Under the pieces are notes generated by a model. The model was not told the origin of the DNA. It ran no database searches and was given only the letters and a program-made list of their open reading frames with translations. This document shows positions 44,648 through 54,430 of a stretch of DNA of 64,000 nt, one piece after another. The first letter of the stretch is position 1, and each line of letters starts with the position of its first letter. A program made the translations under genes and the position numbers. Source of the stretch: Inhella inkyongensis (GTDB taxonomy: Bacteria; Pseudomonadota; Gammaproteobacteria; Burkholderiales; Burkholderiaceae_C); contig NZ_CP040709.1 in NCBI RefSeq assembly GCF_005952805.1, forward strand, positions 1,116,001-1,180,000. The letters run 5' to 3'.

Positions 44648-45432
44648 ATTACGAATGCATCCTGGTTGAGACCGTTGGCGCGGGCGCGCGCAAGACCGGC
44701 CTGATCCGCCTGAACCGCCCCAAGGCCCTGAATGCGCTGAGCGACCCGCTGATGGACGAACTCGGCCACGCGCTCAAGGCCTTCGATGCCGATGAGGGCA
44801 TCGGCTGCATCGTGCTGACCGGCAGCGAGAAGGCCTTTGCCGCCGGCGCCGACATCCCCACCCTGATGCAGCACGACTTCATGTCGGCCTTCAACAGCCA
44901 ACTGATCAGTAAGAACTGGGAGCACATCCTGCAGGTGCGCAAGCCGGTGCTGGGCGCGGTGCAGGGCTTCTGCTTGGGTGGTGGCTGCGAACTGGCCATG
45001 ATGTGCGACGTGCTCTACGCGGCCGACACGGCCAAATTCGGCCAACCCGAGATCAAGCTGGGCGTGATTCCCGGCGGCGGTGGCACGCAGCGCCTGCCGC
45101 GCTGGGTGGGCAAGAGCAAGGCGATGGACTTGCTGCTGACCGGCCGCATGATGGGCGCGGAAGAGGCTGAACGCTCTGGCCTGGTGGCCCGCGTGATCCC
45201 GGCCGCCGAGCTGATGGACGAAGTGCTGAAAGCAGCCGAGACCATCAATGGCTATGCCGCACCGGTGGTGGCTTTGATGAAGCAACTCACGAATCAGGCC
45301 TTCGAGGTGCCGCTGACTCAGGGTGTGCAGATCGAGCGTGGCATGTTCCACGCCGTGTTCGGCACGGCCAATCAGAAAGAGGGCATGGACGCCTTCCTGA
45401 ACAAGCGCGCGCCGAACTGGCCGCAGCCCTGA
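44644..45432 (+). CDS. Enoyl-CoA hydratase/isomerase family protein
   Basis: A 262-residue crotonase-fold enzyme. FAAGADIPTLMQ near residues 75-86 and GFCLGGGCELAMMCD near 107-121 form the oxyanion hole and carry the first catalytic Glu; the second lies in EIKLGVIPGGGGTQRLPR. It hydrates enoyl-CoA in fatty-acid or aromatic degradation. GAAGGAGA precedes the ATG. Its stop abuts the convergent PNPOx-like stop to form TGATCA. Confidence 0.93.
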   Translation: MNYECILVETVGAGARKTGLIRLNRPKALNALSDPLMDELGHALKAFDADEGIGCIVLTGSEKAFAAGADIPTLMQHDFMSAFNSQLISKNWEHILQVRKPVLGAVQGFCLGGGCELAMMCDVLYAADTAKFGQPEIKLGVIPGGGGTQRLPRWVGKSKAMDLLLTGRMMGAEEAERSGLVARVIPAAELMDEVLKAAETINGYAAPVVALMKQLTNQAFEVPLTQGVQIERGMFHAVFGTANQKEGMDAFLNKRAPNWPQP

Positions 45433-46008
45433 TCAGGGGCTGAGCCAGCGAGCACCGGCGGCATCGAAGCCGGCGCGGCGCTGGCCGCCGCTGCGCAGGC
45501 CCAGCCAGTCCAACTCGGTGACCTGCAGGCGCACCAGCGCGAAATGATTGCGCTGCTCGGGCAGTGGGGTGGGCGGAGTGCCGTCGAGCGCGCTGCCCGG
45601 AGGCAGGGGGGAGAGGTAGTCGTAGGCCGCCGGGCTCAGGCGCAGCCGGGCCCAGCGGCTGGAGACGGCCAGGCCCTCCGTCAGCACCTCGGCCACCACC
45701 TTGGCGCGCAGCTGCCAGCCCAGGCGTGGGCACCAGCACACCAGCTGGGCCCTGGGGGTGTCGCGAAGCTGTGCGGCCTTGGGCGAGCGGGCGTCGGTGA
45801 AGAAGATCAGCTGCTGCTGCGCGGCGTCCACTTCGCGCAGCACGATGCTGCGGGCGTCCACGCTGTCGCCGGATCGGGTCGCCAGCGTGGCCAAAGTTGC
45901 GACTCGCCAGCCATGCGCCTTGTCGGCCACGCAGCGCTCCAGTTCGACCCAGAGCGCGGCGTGCAGGGCCGCCAGATCGTCGAACGATTCAGCGGCCCCG
46001 AGTGGCAT
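45433..46008 (-). CDS. Pyridoxamine 5'-phosphate oxidase family protein
   Basis: A 191-residue FMN-binding split-barrel protein. DARSIVLREVDAAQQQLIFFTDARSPKAAQL near residues 51-81 matches the FMN-binding region. The C-terminus lacks the full R..R substrate motif of true PdxH, though DWLGLRSGGQRRAGF comes close. It may be a PNPOx-like oxidase or an FMN-binding homologue. It begins one base after the lysS stop, so the two are one operon. Confidence 0.82.
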   Translation of the reverse strand: MPLGAAESFDDLAALHAALWVELERCVADKAHGWRVATLATLATRSGDSVDARSIVLREVDAAQQQLIFFTDARSPKAAQLRDTPRAQLVCWCPRLGWQLRAKVVAEVLTEGLAVSSRWARLRLSPAAYDYLSPLPPGSALDGTPPTPLPEQRNHFALVRLQVTELDWLGLRSGGQRRAGFDAAGARWLSP

Positions 46009-46009
46009 C

Positions 46010-47512
46010 TCAGTTTTCCCGACGAAGAGCGGGGAACAGGATGACGTCGCGGATCGACGGCGAGTCGGTCAGCAGCATCACGAAGCGGTCGATGCCGATG
46101 CCGCAGCCGCCGGTCGGGGGCATGCCGTATTCCAGCGCGCGGATGAAGTCAGCGTCGAAGTGCATGGCTTCGTCGTCGCCGCCATCCTTGGCGTCCACTT
46201 GGGCCTGGAAGCGCGCGGCCTGGTCCTCGGCGTCGTTCAGCTCCGAGAAGCCGTTGGCCACTTCGCGCCCGGTCATGTAGAGCTCGAAGCGCTCGGTGAT
46301 GCCGGGGTTGGCGTCATTGGCGCGCGCCAGCGGGCTCACTTCCAGCGGGTGGTTCATGATGAAGGTGGGCTGCCAGAGCTTTTCCTCCACCGTGGCCTCG
46401 AACAGGTTGTACTGGAGCACGGCCAGATTGGCGCCCTCGGGCACCTTCTCGCCGGCGGCCTGGATCTTGGCGATCAACACCTCGGGGTTGTCGGCCTCGG
46501 CCTCGGTCAGGCCGGCGTGCTGGATCAGCGCGTCGCGGATGGTCAGGCGGGCAAAGGGCTGGTCCAGGTGGACTTCCTTACCGTTGTAGCTGAGCGCCGC
46601 CGAGCCGGTGGCCGCACGCGCCACATGACGCAGCAGCTCTTCGGTGAAGTTCATCTGGTCCTCATGCGTCCAGTAGGCCGCATAGAACTCCATCATCGTG
46701 AACTCGGGGTTGTGGCGGACCGACAGGCCTTCGTTGCGGAAGTTGCGGTTGATCTCGAACACGCGCTCGAAGCCGCCGACGATCAGGCGCTTCAGGTAGA
46801 GCTCGGGCGCGATGCGCAGGAACATCTGCTGGTCCAGCGCGTTGTGGTGGGTCTCGAAGGGCTTGGCATTGGCGCCACCGGGAATGGGGTGGAGCATGGG
46901 CGTCTCGACCTCCAGGAAGCCGTGCTCCACCATGAAGCCGCGCAGGGCCGAGACCGCCTTGGAGCGCAGCGCAAAGCGCTCGCGCGCAGCCTCGTCGCTG
47001 ATCAGGTCGACATAGCGCTGGCGATACTTCAGCTCCTGGTCGGCCATGCCGTGGAATTTGTCGGGCAGGGGGCGCAGGCTCTTGGTCAGCATCACCAGCT
47101 GCGTTACCTTGATCGAGAGTTCGCCGGTCTTGGTGCGGAACAGGGTGCCGCGTGCGCCAACTATGTCGCCCAGGTCCCAGTGCTTGAAGTCGGCGTACAG
47201 CTCTTCACCCAAGGCATCGCGCTGCACGTAGAGCTGGATGCGGGAGGTGCTGTCTTGCAGGGTGACGAAGCTGGCCTTGCCCATCACGCGCTTGAGCATG
47301 ATGCGGCCGGCCACGCTGACCTCGATGGCCTGCGGCTCCAGTTCCTCATTGGGGATCTCGCCGTAGCGTTGGCCCAAGGGCAGGGCGCGGTGCTCGGGTT
47401 TGAAGTCGTTCGGGAAGACCACCCCTCCCCGCTGGCGGCGCTCGGCCAGTTTGGCGCGGCGCTCGGCGATCAGTTGGTTCTCGTCGGCGTGGGGCGCGGT
47501 GGTGGGTTCCAT
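46010..47512 (-). CDS. lysS: Lysyl-tRNA synthetase (class II)
   Basis: A 500-residue class II aminoacyl-tRNA synthetase. An N-terminal OB fold ([21 protein letters not shown]) precedes the catalytic domain with motif 1 ([13 protein letters not shown]), motif 2 ([20 protein letters not shown]) and motif 3 ([13 protein letters not shown]). The start is ATG 47512, with a leader of about 25 bases from a TAGAAT promoter that is back to back with the promoter of the polysaccharide operon. Confidence 0.98.
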   Translation of the reverse strand: MEPTTAPHADENQLIAERRAKLAERRQRGGVVFPNDFKPEHRALPLGQRYGEIPNEELEPQAIEVSVAGRIMLKRVMGKASFVTLQDSTSRIQLYVQRDALGEELYADFKHWDLGDIVGARGTLFRTKTGELSIKVTQLVMLTKSLRPLPDKFHGMADQELKYRQRYVDLISDEAARERFALRSKAVSALRGFMVEHGFLEVETPMLHPIPGGANAKPFETHHNALDQQMFLRIAPELYLKRLIVGGFERVFEINRNFRNEGLSVRHNPEFTMMEFYAAYWTHEDQMNFTEELLRHVARAATGSAALSYNGKEVHLDQPFARLTIRDALIQHAGLTEAEADNPEVLIAKIQAAGEKVPEGANLAVLQYNLFEATVEEKLWQPTFIMNHPLEVSPLARANDANPGITERFELYMTGREVANGFSELNDAEDQAARFQAQVDAKDGGDDEAMHFDADFIRALEYGMPPTGGCGIGIDRFVMLLTDSPSIRDVILFPALRREN

Positions 47513-47543
47513 GGCTGTTGCTTGCGTTTTAGCGAAGTGGCGG

Positions 47544-47549
47544 ATTCTA
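47544..47549 (-). promoter_or_regulatory. Putative -10 box TAGAAT of lysS
   Basis: On the minus strand CCCTAGAATCCGCCAC lies 31 bases before the lysS ATG. It overlaps a perfect CTAGGG-ATCG-CCCTAG palindrome (47547-47562) and faces the next promoter, 23 bases away. Confidence 0.5.
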
Positions 47550-47562
47550 GGGATCGCCCTAG
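47547..47562. promoter_or_regulatory. Palindrome between the lysS and polysaccharide promoters
   Basis: CTAGGG-ATCG-CCCTAG is a perfect 16-base inverted repeat centred between the two divergent -10 boxes. It could be an operator, or the by-product of two facing CCTAG-type promoter edges. Confidence 0.35.
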
Positions 47563-47572
47563 GGGTCACTCC

Positions 47573-47578
47573 TAGAAT
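47573..47578 (+). promoter_or_regulatory. Putative -10 box TAGAAT of the polysaccharide operon
   Basis: CCTAGAATGCCGCCCCTT ends right at ATG 47589; ten bases separate the hexamer from the start, implying a leader of only three or four bases. Confidence 0.5.
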
Positions 47579-47588
47579 GCCGCCCCTT

Positions 47589-48653
47589 ATGACGCATCTA
47601 CGCTGCACTGCCATTGCCGGCCGCAAGATCCGCTTCGCTCTGGTTGGCTGCGGGCGCATCGCCGCCAACCACCTGGAGGCGCTGAGCCGCCACGCCGAGC
47701 GCGCTGAACTGGTGGCGGTGTGCGACAACAACCCCCAGGCACTGGCCGCCGCTGTGGCCAAGACCGGTGCGCCGGGTTTTGCGTCACTCACCGATTTGCT
47801 GGCGGCCAGCAACGCCGACTGCGTGGTGCTGACGACCCCGAGCGGCCTGCATCCGGCCCAGGCCATCGAGGTGGCGCGTTCCGGCCGCCATGTGATGACC
47901 GAAAAGCCCATGGCCACGCGCTGGCAGGACGGGCTGGATATGGTGCGTGCCTGCGATGAGGCCGGGGTGCATCTTTTTGTGGTGAAGCAAAACCGCCGCA
48001 ACCGCACCCTGCAGCTGCTCAAGCGCGCGCTGCAGGCGCATCGCTTCGGGCGGCTCTATTCGGTGGCGGTGAATGTGTTCTGGACCCGCCCGCAGGACTA
48101 TTACGACAGCGCCGCCTGGCGCGGCACCTGGGAGTTCGATGGCGGCGCGCTGATGAATCAGGCCAGCCATTACGTCGATCTGCTGGACTGGCTGATCGGC
48201 CCAGTGGAGTCGGTGTCGGCCTACACGGCCACGCTGGCGCGGCGCATCGAGGTCGAGGACAGCGCGGTGGTGGCGCTGAAGTGGCGCAATGGCGCGCTGG
48301 GCACGGTGAATGTGTCGATGCTGACCTATCCGAAGAATCTGGAGGGCTCGATCACCGTGCTGGGCGAAAAGGGCACGGTGCGCATCGGTGGCCTGGCGGT
48401 GAACGAGATCCAGCATTGGGAATTCGACGCCCCGCATGCCATGGATTCCGAGTTGGATGCGGCCAATTACGCCACCACCTCGGTCTATGGTTTCGGTCAC
48501 CCGCTCTATTACGACAACGTACTCAAGACTTTGGCCGGTGAAGCCGCGCCCGAGACCGATGGGCGCGAAGGCCTGAAAAGCCTCGAGCTGTTGATCGCCA
48601 TGTACCTGTCGGCCCGCGACGGCCGTCGGGTCAACCTGCCTCTTAGTTACTGA
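47589..48653 (+). CDS. Gfo/Idh/MocA oxidoreductase, WbpB/WlbA-like
   Basis: A 354-residue NAD-dependent sugar dehydrogenase. The Rossmann motif is [17 protein letters not shown], the catalytic EKPMA appears near residue 102, and [18 protein letters not shown] near 187-204 carries the active-site His. The sequence strongly resembles WbpB/WlbA, which oxidises C3 of UDP-GlcNAcA. It heads an operon in which WbpD- and WbpE-like genes follow, so the product is probably UDP-2,3-diacetamido-2,3-dideoxyglucuronate. WbpA (UDP-GlcNAc dehydrogenase) is not in the window. The start is ATG 47589. Confidence 0.88.
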   Translation: MTHLRCTAIAGRKIRFALVGCGRIAANHLEALSRHAERAELVAVCDNNPQALAAAVAKTGAPGFASLTDLLAASNADCVVLTTPSGLHPAQAIEVARSGRHVMTEKPMATRWQDGLDMVRACDEAGVHLFVVKQNRRNRTLQLLKRALQAHRFGRLYSVAVNVFWTRPQDYYDSAAWRGTWEFDGGALMNQASHYVDLLDWLIGPVESVSAYTATLARRIEVEDSAVVALKWRNGALGTVNVSMLTYPKNLEGSITVLGEKGTVRIGGLAVNEIQHWEFDAPHAMDSELDAANYATTSVYGFGHPLYYDNVLKTLAGEAAPETDGREGLKSLELLIAMYLSARDGRRVNLPLSY

Positions 48654-48663
48654 TCCGCTGCTG

Positions 48664-49239
48664 ATGCCCACCACCATCCATCCCAGCGCCATCGTGGACG
48701 CGGGCGCGCAGTTGGGCGCGGACTGCCGGGTCTGGCATTTCGTGCACATCAGTGCCGGCGCCCGCATTGGCGCGCGCTGCTCCTTCGGTCAAAACGTCTT
48801 TGTCGGCAACGATGTGCGGATTGGCGACAACGTCAAGATCCAGAACAACGTCTCCGTCTATGACGCCGTGACCCTGGAAGACGATGTGTTCTGCGGCCCC
48901 AGCATGGTGTTCACCAATGTGCACAACCCGCGCGCGGCCGTGCCACGCAAGGAAGAGTACCGCCGCACCTTGATCAAACGCGGCGCCACCCTGGGCGCGA
49001 ATAGCACCATCGTCTGCGGTGTCACGGTCGGTGCCCATGCCTTTGTGGGCGCTGGCGCCGTCATCACCAAGGACGTGCCGGACTTCGCGCTTATGGCCGG
49101 CGTGCCGGCGAGGCGCATCGGCTGGATGAGCCGGCACGGCGAGCGCCTGGCCTTTGACGCTGAAGGGCGGGCCCAATGCCCGCACAGTGGCGACCGCTAT
49201 CAACTCGATGCCGGCGCCGTGCGCCTTTTGGAAGCCTGA
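48664..49239 (+). CDS. Left-handed beta-helix N-acetyltransferase, WbpD/WlbB-like
   Basis: A 191-residue hexapeptide-repeat acyltransferase. Repeats run from [14 protein letters not shown] through [16 protein letters not shown] to [17 protein letters not shown]. The [10 protein letters not shown] segment is typical of WbpD-like enzymes, which acetylate the 3-amino group of UDP-GlcNAc3NA. It lies 10 bases after the dehydrogenase, and its stop overlaps the next start. Confidence 0.88.
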   Translation: MPTTIHPSAIVDAGAQLGADCRVWHFVHISAGARIGARCSFGQNVFVGNDVRIGDNVKIQNNVSVYDAVTLEDDVFCGPSMVFTNVHNPRAAVPRKEEYRRTLIKRGATLGANSTIVCGVTVGAHAFVGAGAVITKDVPDFALMAGVPARRIGWMSRHGERLAFDAEGRAQCPHSGDRYQLDAGAVRLLEA

Positions 49240-50327
49240 TGCAGTTCATTGACCTCAAGGCCCAGTACGCGGCCCTGCGCGAGTCCATCCAGGTGCGCAT
49301 GAATGCCGTGCTGGAGCATGGCCAGTACATCATGGGCCCCGAAGTGGCCGAGATGGAGGCCGCCCTGGCCGCTCGCGTGGGTGTGGATCACTGTATTTCC
49401 GTGGCCAGCGGCACCGAGGCCCTGTTGATTGCGCTGATGGCGCTGGACATCGGCCCCGGCGACGAGGTCATCACCACGCCCTTCACCTTCGCCGCCAGCG
49501 CCGAGACCATCGTGCTGGCCGGTGCCACCCCGGTGTTCGTGGACATTGAGCCCGACACCTGCAACATCGATGCGGCGTTGATTGAGGCGGCCATCACGCC
49601 GCGCACCCGGGCCATCATGCCGGTCAGTCTCTACGGCCAGGTGGCCGACATGGCCGCCATCAATGCCATCGCGGCACAGCATGGCCTGGCGGTGATCGAG
49701 GATGCTGCGCAGAGCTTCGGTGCTACATACCAAGGACGGCCCAGCTGCGGCCTGTCCACCTTCGGCGCCACCAGCTTCTTCCCCAGCAAGCCCCTGGGCT
49801 GCTATGGCGATGGCGGGGCGCTGTTCACGAACGATGCGGCGCTGGCCCAGGCCGCGCGCGAGATCCGCGTCCACGGCCAGAGCAAGCGCTACCACCACAG
49901 CCGCATCGGCGTGGGCGGGCGCATGGACACCCTGCAATGCGCCGTGGTGCTGGCCAAGCTGGAGCGTTTTGACTGGGAGATCGAGCGCCGCCTGGCATTG
50001 GGGGATCGCTACCACCAGCTGCTGGCCGATCTGTCATTGCGCCGCCTGGTCGTGCGGCCGGATCGCGATTGCGTTTGGGCCCAGTACACGGTGTTCGTGG
50101 AACAGCGTGCGGCCGTGCAGGCGGCGTTGCAGGCGGCGGGTATCCCCACTGCGATCCACTACCCGATTCCGCTGCACCACCAGCCAGCCTATGCCCGCTT
50201 TGCGCCGCAGGAGGCCTGCCCGCATGCGGTGCGGGCCGCCGCCCAGGTGCTGAGCCTGCCCATGAGTGCGGATCTGAGCGAGGCCGATCAGGACCGCATC
50301 GTCGCGGCGCTGCGCCAGGCCCTTTGA
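49239..50327 (+). CDS. DegT/DnrJ/EryC1 aminotransferase, WbpE/WlbC-like
   Basis: A 362-residue PLP-dependent sugar aminotransferase starting [17 protein letters not shown], as in WbpE/WlbC. PLP contacts are seen in SGTEALLIAL, VIEDAAQSFGA, and SFFPSKPLGCYGDGGA, with the Schiff-base Lys. It should aminate C3 of UDP-3-keto-GlcNAcA made by the preceding dehydrogenase. The ATG at 49239 overlaps the previous stop. Confidence 0.9.
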   Translation: MQFIDLKAQYAALRESIQVRMNAVLEHGQYIMGPEVAEMEAALAARVGVDHCISVASGTEALLIALMALDIGPGDEVITTPFTFAASAETIVLAGATPVFVDIEPDTCNIDAALIEAAITPRTRAIMPVSLYGQVADMAAINAIAAQHGLAVIEDAAQSFGATYQGRPSCGLSTFGATSFFPSKPLGCYGDGGALFTNDAALAQAAREIRVHGQSKRYHHSRIGVGGRMDTLQCAVVLAKLERFDWEIERRLALGDRYHQLLADLSLRRLVVRPDRDCVWAQYTVFVEQRAAVQAALQAAGIPTAIHYPIPLHHQPAYARFAPQEACPHAVRAAAQVLSLPMSADLSEADQDRIVAALRQAL

Positions 50328-50329
50328 GC

Positions 50330-51541
50330 ATGGCGGGCCGCCTGCTGCCGGCCGTGCTGACCCTGCTGGCCGGCGGGGCGGCGGCGCAGGCCTTGCCGCT
50401 TTTGCTCGGCCCCTGGTTGACCCGGCTCTACACACCGGCCGACTTCGGCGCCTTTCATTTGTTTGCCGCCGTGGCGGCCAATCTCGGGGTGGTGGCCTGC
50501 GCTCGTTACGAATTTGCGCTGCCGCTGGCGCAAGACGAGGCCGAGGCCCATGGGCTGAGGGCTTTGGCGCTGCGGGTGCTGGTGGCGGTCACGGTGCTGA
50601 GCGTGGTGGGCGGCGCTGCCGCCGCTGGTGTGCTCGGCCCGCACTGGCTGCTGCTCGGACCTTCTGTGGGCCTGCTCGGCCTGGTGTCCCTGGCCGGCTT
50701 CTGGGCCACTCGGGCCTTGCGGTTCCGGGCCGTGGCGCTGGCTCGGTTCTTGAGCCAGGGCTCCGCGCCCATCTGGCAGTTGCTGCTGCACGGTGTGGGG
50801 GTGCTGGGCCTGGTGTTGGGGCCGCTGCTGGCTTCGGTGGCGGCGTTGCTGACCTTGCGCCTTCCTTTGCGCGCACCTGTGCAAGATCGGCCCGTGCAGG
50901 ACTGGCGTCTGTTGGCGCGCGCCCATCGCGACTTTCCGCTGCTCAACACCCCGCATGCGTTCATGGGTGCCTTGCAGGACACCTTGTCACTGGCCTTGAT
51001 CGCGCAGACGCAAGGCCTGATGGCGGCGGGTTTTTGGGGCTTGGCGCTGCGCTACCTGAAGGCGCCAGCCGGCCTGATGGGTTCTGCGGTCTCACAGGCC
51101 CTCTATCCGCTGCTGGCCCGCTCTGACCGCCAGACCGGACGTGAGACCCTGCTTCGCACGATGGCGCTGCTGTTCGCCTGCAGCTTGCCGCTGGCGGCAC
51201 TGCTGATGGCCTTTGGGGCTGATGCGTTTGCCTGGGCCTTTGGCGAACGCTGGCGCCCGGCTGGCGAGTTGGGGGCGGCGCTGGCGCCCTATCTGGCCCT
51301 GCACTTCGTGGCCTCGCCCCTTTCGGTGGCGCCACTGGCCTGGGGCTGTCAGGCCTGGGCCTTGCGCCTCAGCCTGGTGGGGCAGGGCTTGCATCTGCTG
51401 GCCATCGGCCTGGGCTTGCAGTGGGGTGGGCTGACCCAGGCGGCCTGGCTGCTTTCGCTCTTCATGGCGGCCTACTTTGGCTACTTCTTCTGGCGCCTGC
51501 CCGGGCTGGCGCGTGACGGCACTGCAAAGGAATCGGTATGA
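50330..51541 (+). CDS. Oligosaccharide flippase (Wzx-type)
   Basis: A 403-residue membrane protein with about 12 helices of the polysaccharide-transporter/MATE-like superfamily. RLYTPADFGAFHLFAAVAANLGVVACARYEFALPLA near the start is typical. It should flip a lipid-linked oligosaccharide unit across the inner membrane. The start could be ATG 50330 or TTG 50324. No Wzy polymerase is seen beside it. The next gene overlaps by four bases. Confidence 0.85.
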   Translation: MAGRLLPAVLTLLAGGAAAQALPLLLGPWLTRLYTPADFGAFHLFAAVAANLGVVACARYEFALPLAQDEAEAHGLRALALRVLVAVTVLSVVGGAAAAGVLGPHWLLLGPSVGLLGLVSLAGFWATRALRFRAVALARFLSQGSAPIWQLLLHGVGVLGLVLGPLLASVAALLTLRLPLRAPVQDRPVQDWRLLARAHRDFPLLNTPHAFMGALQDTLSLALIAQTQGLMAAGFWGLALRYLKAPAGLMGSAVSQALYPLLARSDRQTGRETLLRTMALLFACSLPLAALLMAFGADAFAWAFGERWRPAGELGAALAPYLALHFVASPLSVAPLAWGCQAWALRLSLVGQGLHLLAIGLGLQWGGLTQAAWLLSLFMAAYFGYFFWRLPGLARDGTAKESV

Positions 51542-52155
51542 GCAAGGCCAATCTGGCGCGGCGCGCCTGGCAGCCGCTCAAGCGCTTGTTGTCCCTGGCC
51601 TGGGGGCCGCGCATGGTGGGGGGCTTTGTGCGTGGCGATGGCGAGTACCTGCCCCACACCCGCATCAGCAACGCCTGCCATGTGTTTGCACGCGAACGCC
51701 TGGATGTGGGCGACCACGTCTTCATCGGCCACTTCAGCGTGCTGGATGCGACCTATGGCCTGCACATCGGTGAGGGCTGCCAGATCGGTTTCTTCACCGG
51801 TCTGTTCACGCACTCCAGTCACGCAGCCATTCGGCTCTATGGCCGCCAGTATGTGAAGCAGGCGGAGAAAAAAGCCTACTTCACCGCCCCGGTGACGGTG
51901 GGGGCCTTTAGCTTCATTGGGGCGCATGCCACGGTGCTGCCGGGCAGCAAGATCGGGCGCGGCAGCATCGTCTCGGCCTACAGCCTGGTGAACGGCGAGT
52001 TTCCGGACTTCGCCATCCTGGCCGGCAGTCCGGCCAAGGTGGTGGGCGACACCCGCCACATGGACGCCAAGCTGCTGCAGCAGCACCCCGAGCTGCAGGC
52101 CCACTATCTGGACTGGGCGGGCGAATTGCCGATGTCGGAGAAGACCGCGCCATGA
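51538..52155 (+). CDS. Hexapeptide-repeat acyltransferase
   Basis: A 205-residue left-handed beta-helix acetyltransferase-like protein. Repeats occur in ERLDVGDHVFIGHFSVLDA, LHIGEGCQIGFFTGLFTHS and VGAFSFIGAHATVLPGSKIG, ending with AILAGSPAKVVGDTR. It probably O- or N-acylates a sugar of the polysaccharide. It differs from the WbpD-like enzyme upstream. Overlaps on both sides tie it to the operon. Confidence 0.85.
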   Translation: MSKANLARRAWQPLKRLLSLAWGPRMVGGFVRGDGEYLPHTRISNACHVFARERLDVGDHVFIGHFSVLDATYGLHIGEGCQIGFFTGLFTHSSHAAIRLYGRQYVKQAEKKAYFTAPVTVGAFSFIGAHATVLPGSKIGRGSIVSAYSLVNGEFPDFAILAGSPAKVVGDTRHMDAKLLQQHPELQAHYLDWAGELPMSEKTAP

Positions 52156-53210
52156 AGCTGGTGCTGATTGGCGATGGCGAGAGCCCGCACCTTTTGAAGT
52201 GGGCGAGGGCGCTGGCGCCCGAGGTGGAGCTCTGGGCCCTGTCCTCACGCGGCTTCTTACCCGGTTTTGACGCCCTGATTCCCCCCGCGCGACGCCTGGC
52301 ACTGGGCACGGATCCGCGCCATGCGGGCGGCAATACCGGTTTGCTGCGAGCCCTGCCCAAGGTGGGGCGCTGGCTCCAGGCCGTGGACGCCGATTGCTTG
52401 CATGCGCATTACCTGACCTCGCACGGCACCCTGGCCTGGCTGGCGCGGCGCCTGTATGGGCTGCGCGCACGCCTGGTGGGGTCGGCCTGGGGCAGCGACA
52501 TCCTGGTAACGCCCGCGCGCAATGCGCTCTATCGCGCACTGACGCGCCGAGTCTTGCGCGCTTGCAGCCTGTGCACCTCAGACTCCGAGCACATGGCGGC
52601 GCGCATGCGCGCCCTGGGGGCGGCCGAGGTGATGGTTTTTCCTTTTGGCCTTGAGGCTTTACCCCCTGCGCCGGGGCCCAAGCAGCCCTGGCGCTGCTAT
52701 GCGAACCGGGGCCTAGAGCCCATCTACCGTCCCGAGCGCGTGCTGCAGCGCTTTGCCGCCCTGGCCCGCGCCGTGCCCGAGGCCGAGCTGGTGGTGGCCA
52801 ACGATGGCAGCTTGCGCGCTGCCTTGGAGGCGCAGACTCAGGCCCTGGGCCTGCAGGGGCGGGTGCGCTTTTTGGGTCGTTTGAATGCCGAGCAGCAGGC
52901 GGCCGAGTACGCGGCCGCGCAGTTCTTCCTGAGTCTGCCGGAGAGCGATTCGGTGGCCGTTTCGGTGCTGGAGGCCATGGCCCAGGGCTGCCTGCCCATC
53001 CTCTCCGCTCTGCCGGCCAACCGCGAGTTGCAGGCCGCCGGGCCGGGCGTGCTGGTGGACGAGGACCTGGGCGATTGGGCGACGGCCCTGAAGGCCCTGC
53101 AGCCGCAGGCCGCTGAGCTGGGGCAGCGCAACCGCGATTGGGTGGCTGCGCACGGGCTGTTCGCCCCGGCGGTGCATGGATTCTTGGCGCGCCTGCGCAG
53201 GTTCTCATGA
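52152..53210 (+). CDS. Glycosyltransferase (GT4-like)
   Basis: A 352-residue GT-B-fold glycosyltransferase. The N-terminal domain begins MKLVLIGDGESPHLLKWARAL and has LHAHYLTSHGTL. The C-terminal nucleotide-sugar domain carries SLPESDSVAVSVLEAMAQGCLPI near residues 256-278, the EX7E-type site. Donor and acceptor are unknown. It overlaps both neighbours by four bases. Confidence 0.88.
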   Translation: MKLVLIGDGESPHLLKWARALAPEVELWALSSRGFLPGFDALIPPARRLALGTDPRHAGGNTGLLRALPKVGRWLQAVDADCLHAHYLTSHGTLAWLARRLYGLRARLVGSAWGSDILVTPARNALYRALTRRVLRACSLCTSDSEHMAARMRALGAAEVMVFPFGLEALPPAPGPKQPWRCYANRGLEPIYRPERVLQRFAALARAVPEAELVVANDGSLRAALEAQTQALGLQGRVRFLGRLNAEQQAAEYAAAQFFLSLPESDSVAVSVLEAMAQGCLPILSALPANRELQAAGPGVLVDEDLGDWATALKALQPQAAELGQRNRDWVAAHGLFAPAVHGFLARLRRFS

Positions 53211-54430
53211 ACATCCTCTACCTCAACCACTACGCCGGCAGCCCGCGCCACGGCATGGAGTTCCGCCCCTATTACCTGGCGCGCGAGTGGGTGCGCCTGG
53301 GTCACCGCGTTCACATGCTGGCGGCCGACCACTCGCATGTGCGTGCCACCCAGCCCCCGGCCGGGGATGAGCTGATCGATGGCATTCACTACCGCTGGCT
53401 GCCCACGCCGGCCTATGCGGGCAATGGCCTGGGGCGGGTGCTGAATATCTGGGCTTTCTGTCGCCAGGTGTGGGCGAGGGCGGATGCGCTGGTGGCGGAA
53501 ATGCGTCCCGATGTGGTGATTGCCAGCAGCACTTATCCGATGGACTTCTGGGTCGCGCGGCGCCTGGCGCGCAAGGCCGGGGCACGCCTGGTGTTCGAGG
53601 TGCATGATCTGTGGCCGCTGTCGCCCATCGAGCTCTCGGGCATGTCGCCGCGCCACCCGTTTGCTGTCCTGTGCGCCTGGGCCGAGCGCAATGCCTACGC
53701 CCAAGCCGATGCGGTGGTCTCCATGCTGCCCAAGGTGGCCGAGCACGCGCTGGCCCACGGTTTGCCGGACCTGAGTCGGCTTCACATCGTGCCCAATGGC
53801 ATTGCGCTGGACGACTGGGCGGATGAGCCCGAGTCGCTGCGTGCCGACTTGGCTGCCGCGCTGGCGGCGGCACGTGCGGCGGGGCATACCGTGGTGGGCT
53901 ATGCCGGCTCCATGGGCGAGCCCAATGCTTTGAATGTGCTCTTGGACGCGGCGGAGCGATTGCGCGATCGACCCTTGCACTTCGTGCTGGTGGGTGGCGG
54001 GCATCTGGCCGCCGAGCTGCGTGCCCAGGCGCAATCACGGGGCCTGGAACGGGTGCAGTTCTTTGCCCCCATCCCCAAGGCCCAGATTCCGTCTTTTCTG
54101 GCGGCCCTGGACATCGCCTATATCGGTTGGCAGCGCGTGCCCATCTACCGCTTTGGCATCGCCCCCAACAAGCTGATGGACTACATGATGGCTGGCTGCG
54201 CGGTGCTGCACAGCGTGCAGGCCGGCAACGATCCCGTTCAGGACGCCGCCTGCGGCCTGACCGTGGCGCCCGAGGATCCAGAGGCCGTGGCCCAAGGGCT
54301 GCTGCAGTTGGCGGCCCTGGCGCCCGAACAGCGCCGCGCGATGGGCGAGCGCGGCCGTGCCTATGTGCGCGCTGAGCATGCCTATGCGGTGCTGGCCCAG
54401 CGTTTTTTGAAGGCCTGTCAGCATGAGTGA
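53207..54430 (+). CDS. Glycosyltransferase (GT4, WbuB-like)
   Basis: A 407-residue GT-B glycosyltransferase. MNILYLNHYAGSPRHGMEFRPYYLAREWVRLGH at the start, FEVHDLWPLSP in the middle and APNKLMDYMMAGCAVLHSVQ near the end resemble the WbuB group, which transfers amino sugars in O-antigen or capsule synthesis. The start is ATG 53207, overlapping the previous gene; its end overlaps the methyltransferase gene by eight bases. Confidence 0.88.
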   Translation: MNILYLNHYAGSPRHGMEFRPYYLAREWVRLGHRVHMLAADHSHVRATQPPAGDELIDGIHYRWLPTPAYAGNGLGRVLNIWAFCRQVWARADALVAEMRPDVVIASSTYPMDFWVARRLARKAGARLVFEVHDLWPLSPIELSGMSPRHPFAVLCAWAERNAYAQADAVVSMLPKVAEHALAHGLPDLSRLHIVPNGIALDDWADEPESLRADLAAALAAARAAGHTVVGYAGSMGEPNALNVLLDAAERLRDRPLHFVLVGGGHLAAELRAQAQSRGLERVQFFAPIPKAQIPSFLAALDIAYIGWQRVPIYRFGIAPNKLMDYMMAGCAVLHSVQAGNDPVQDAACGLTVAPEDPEAVAQGLLQLAALAPEQRRAMGERGRAYVRAEHAYAVLAQRFLKACQHE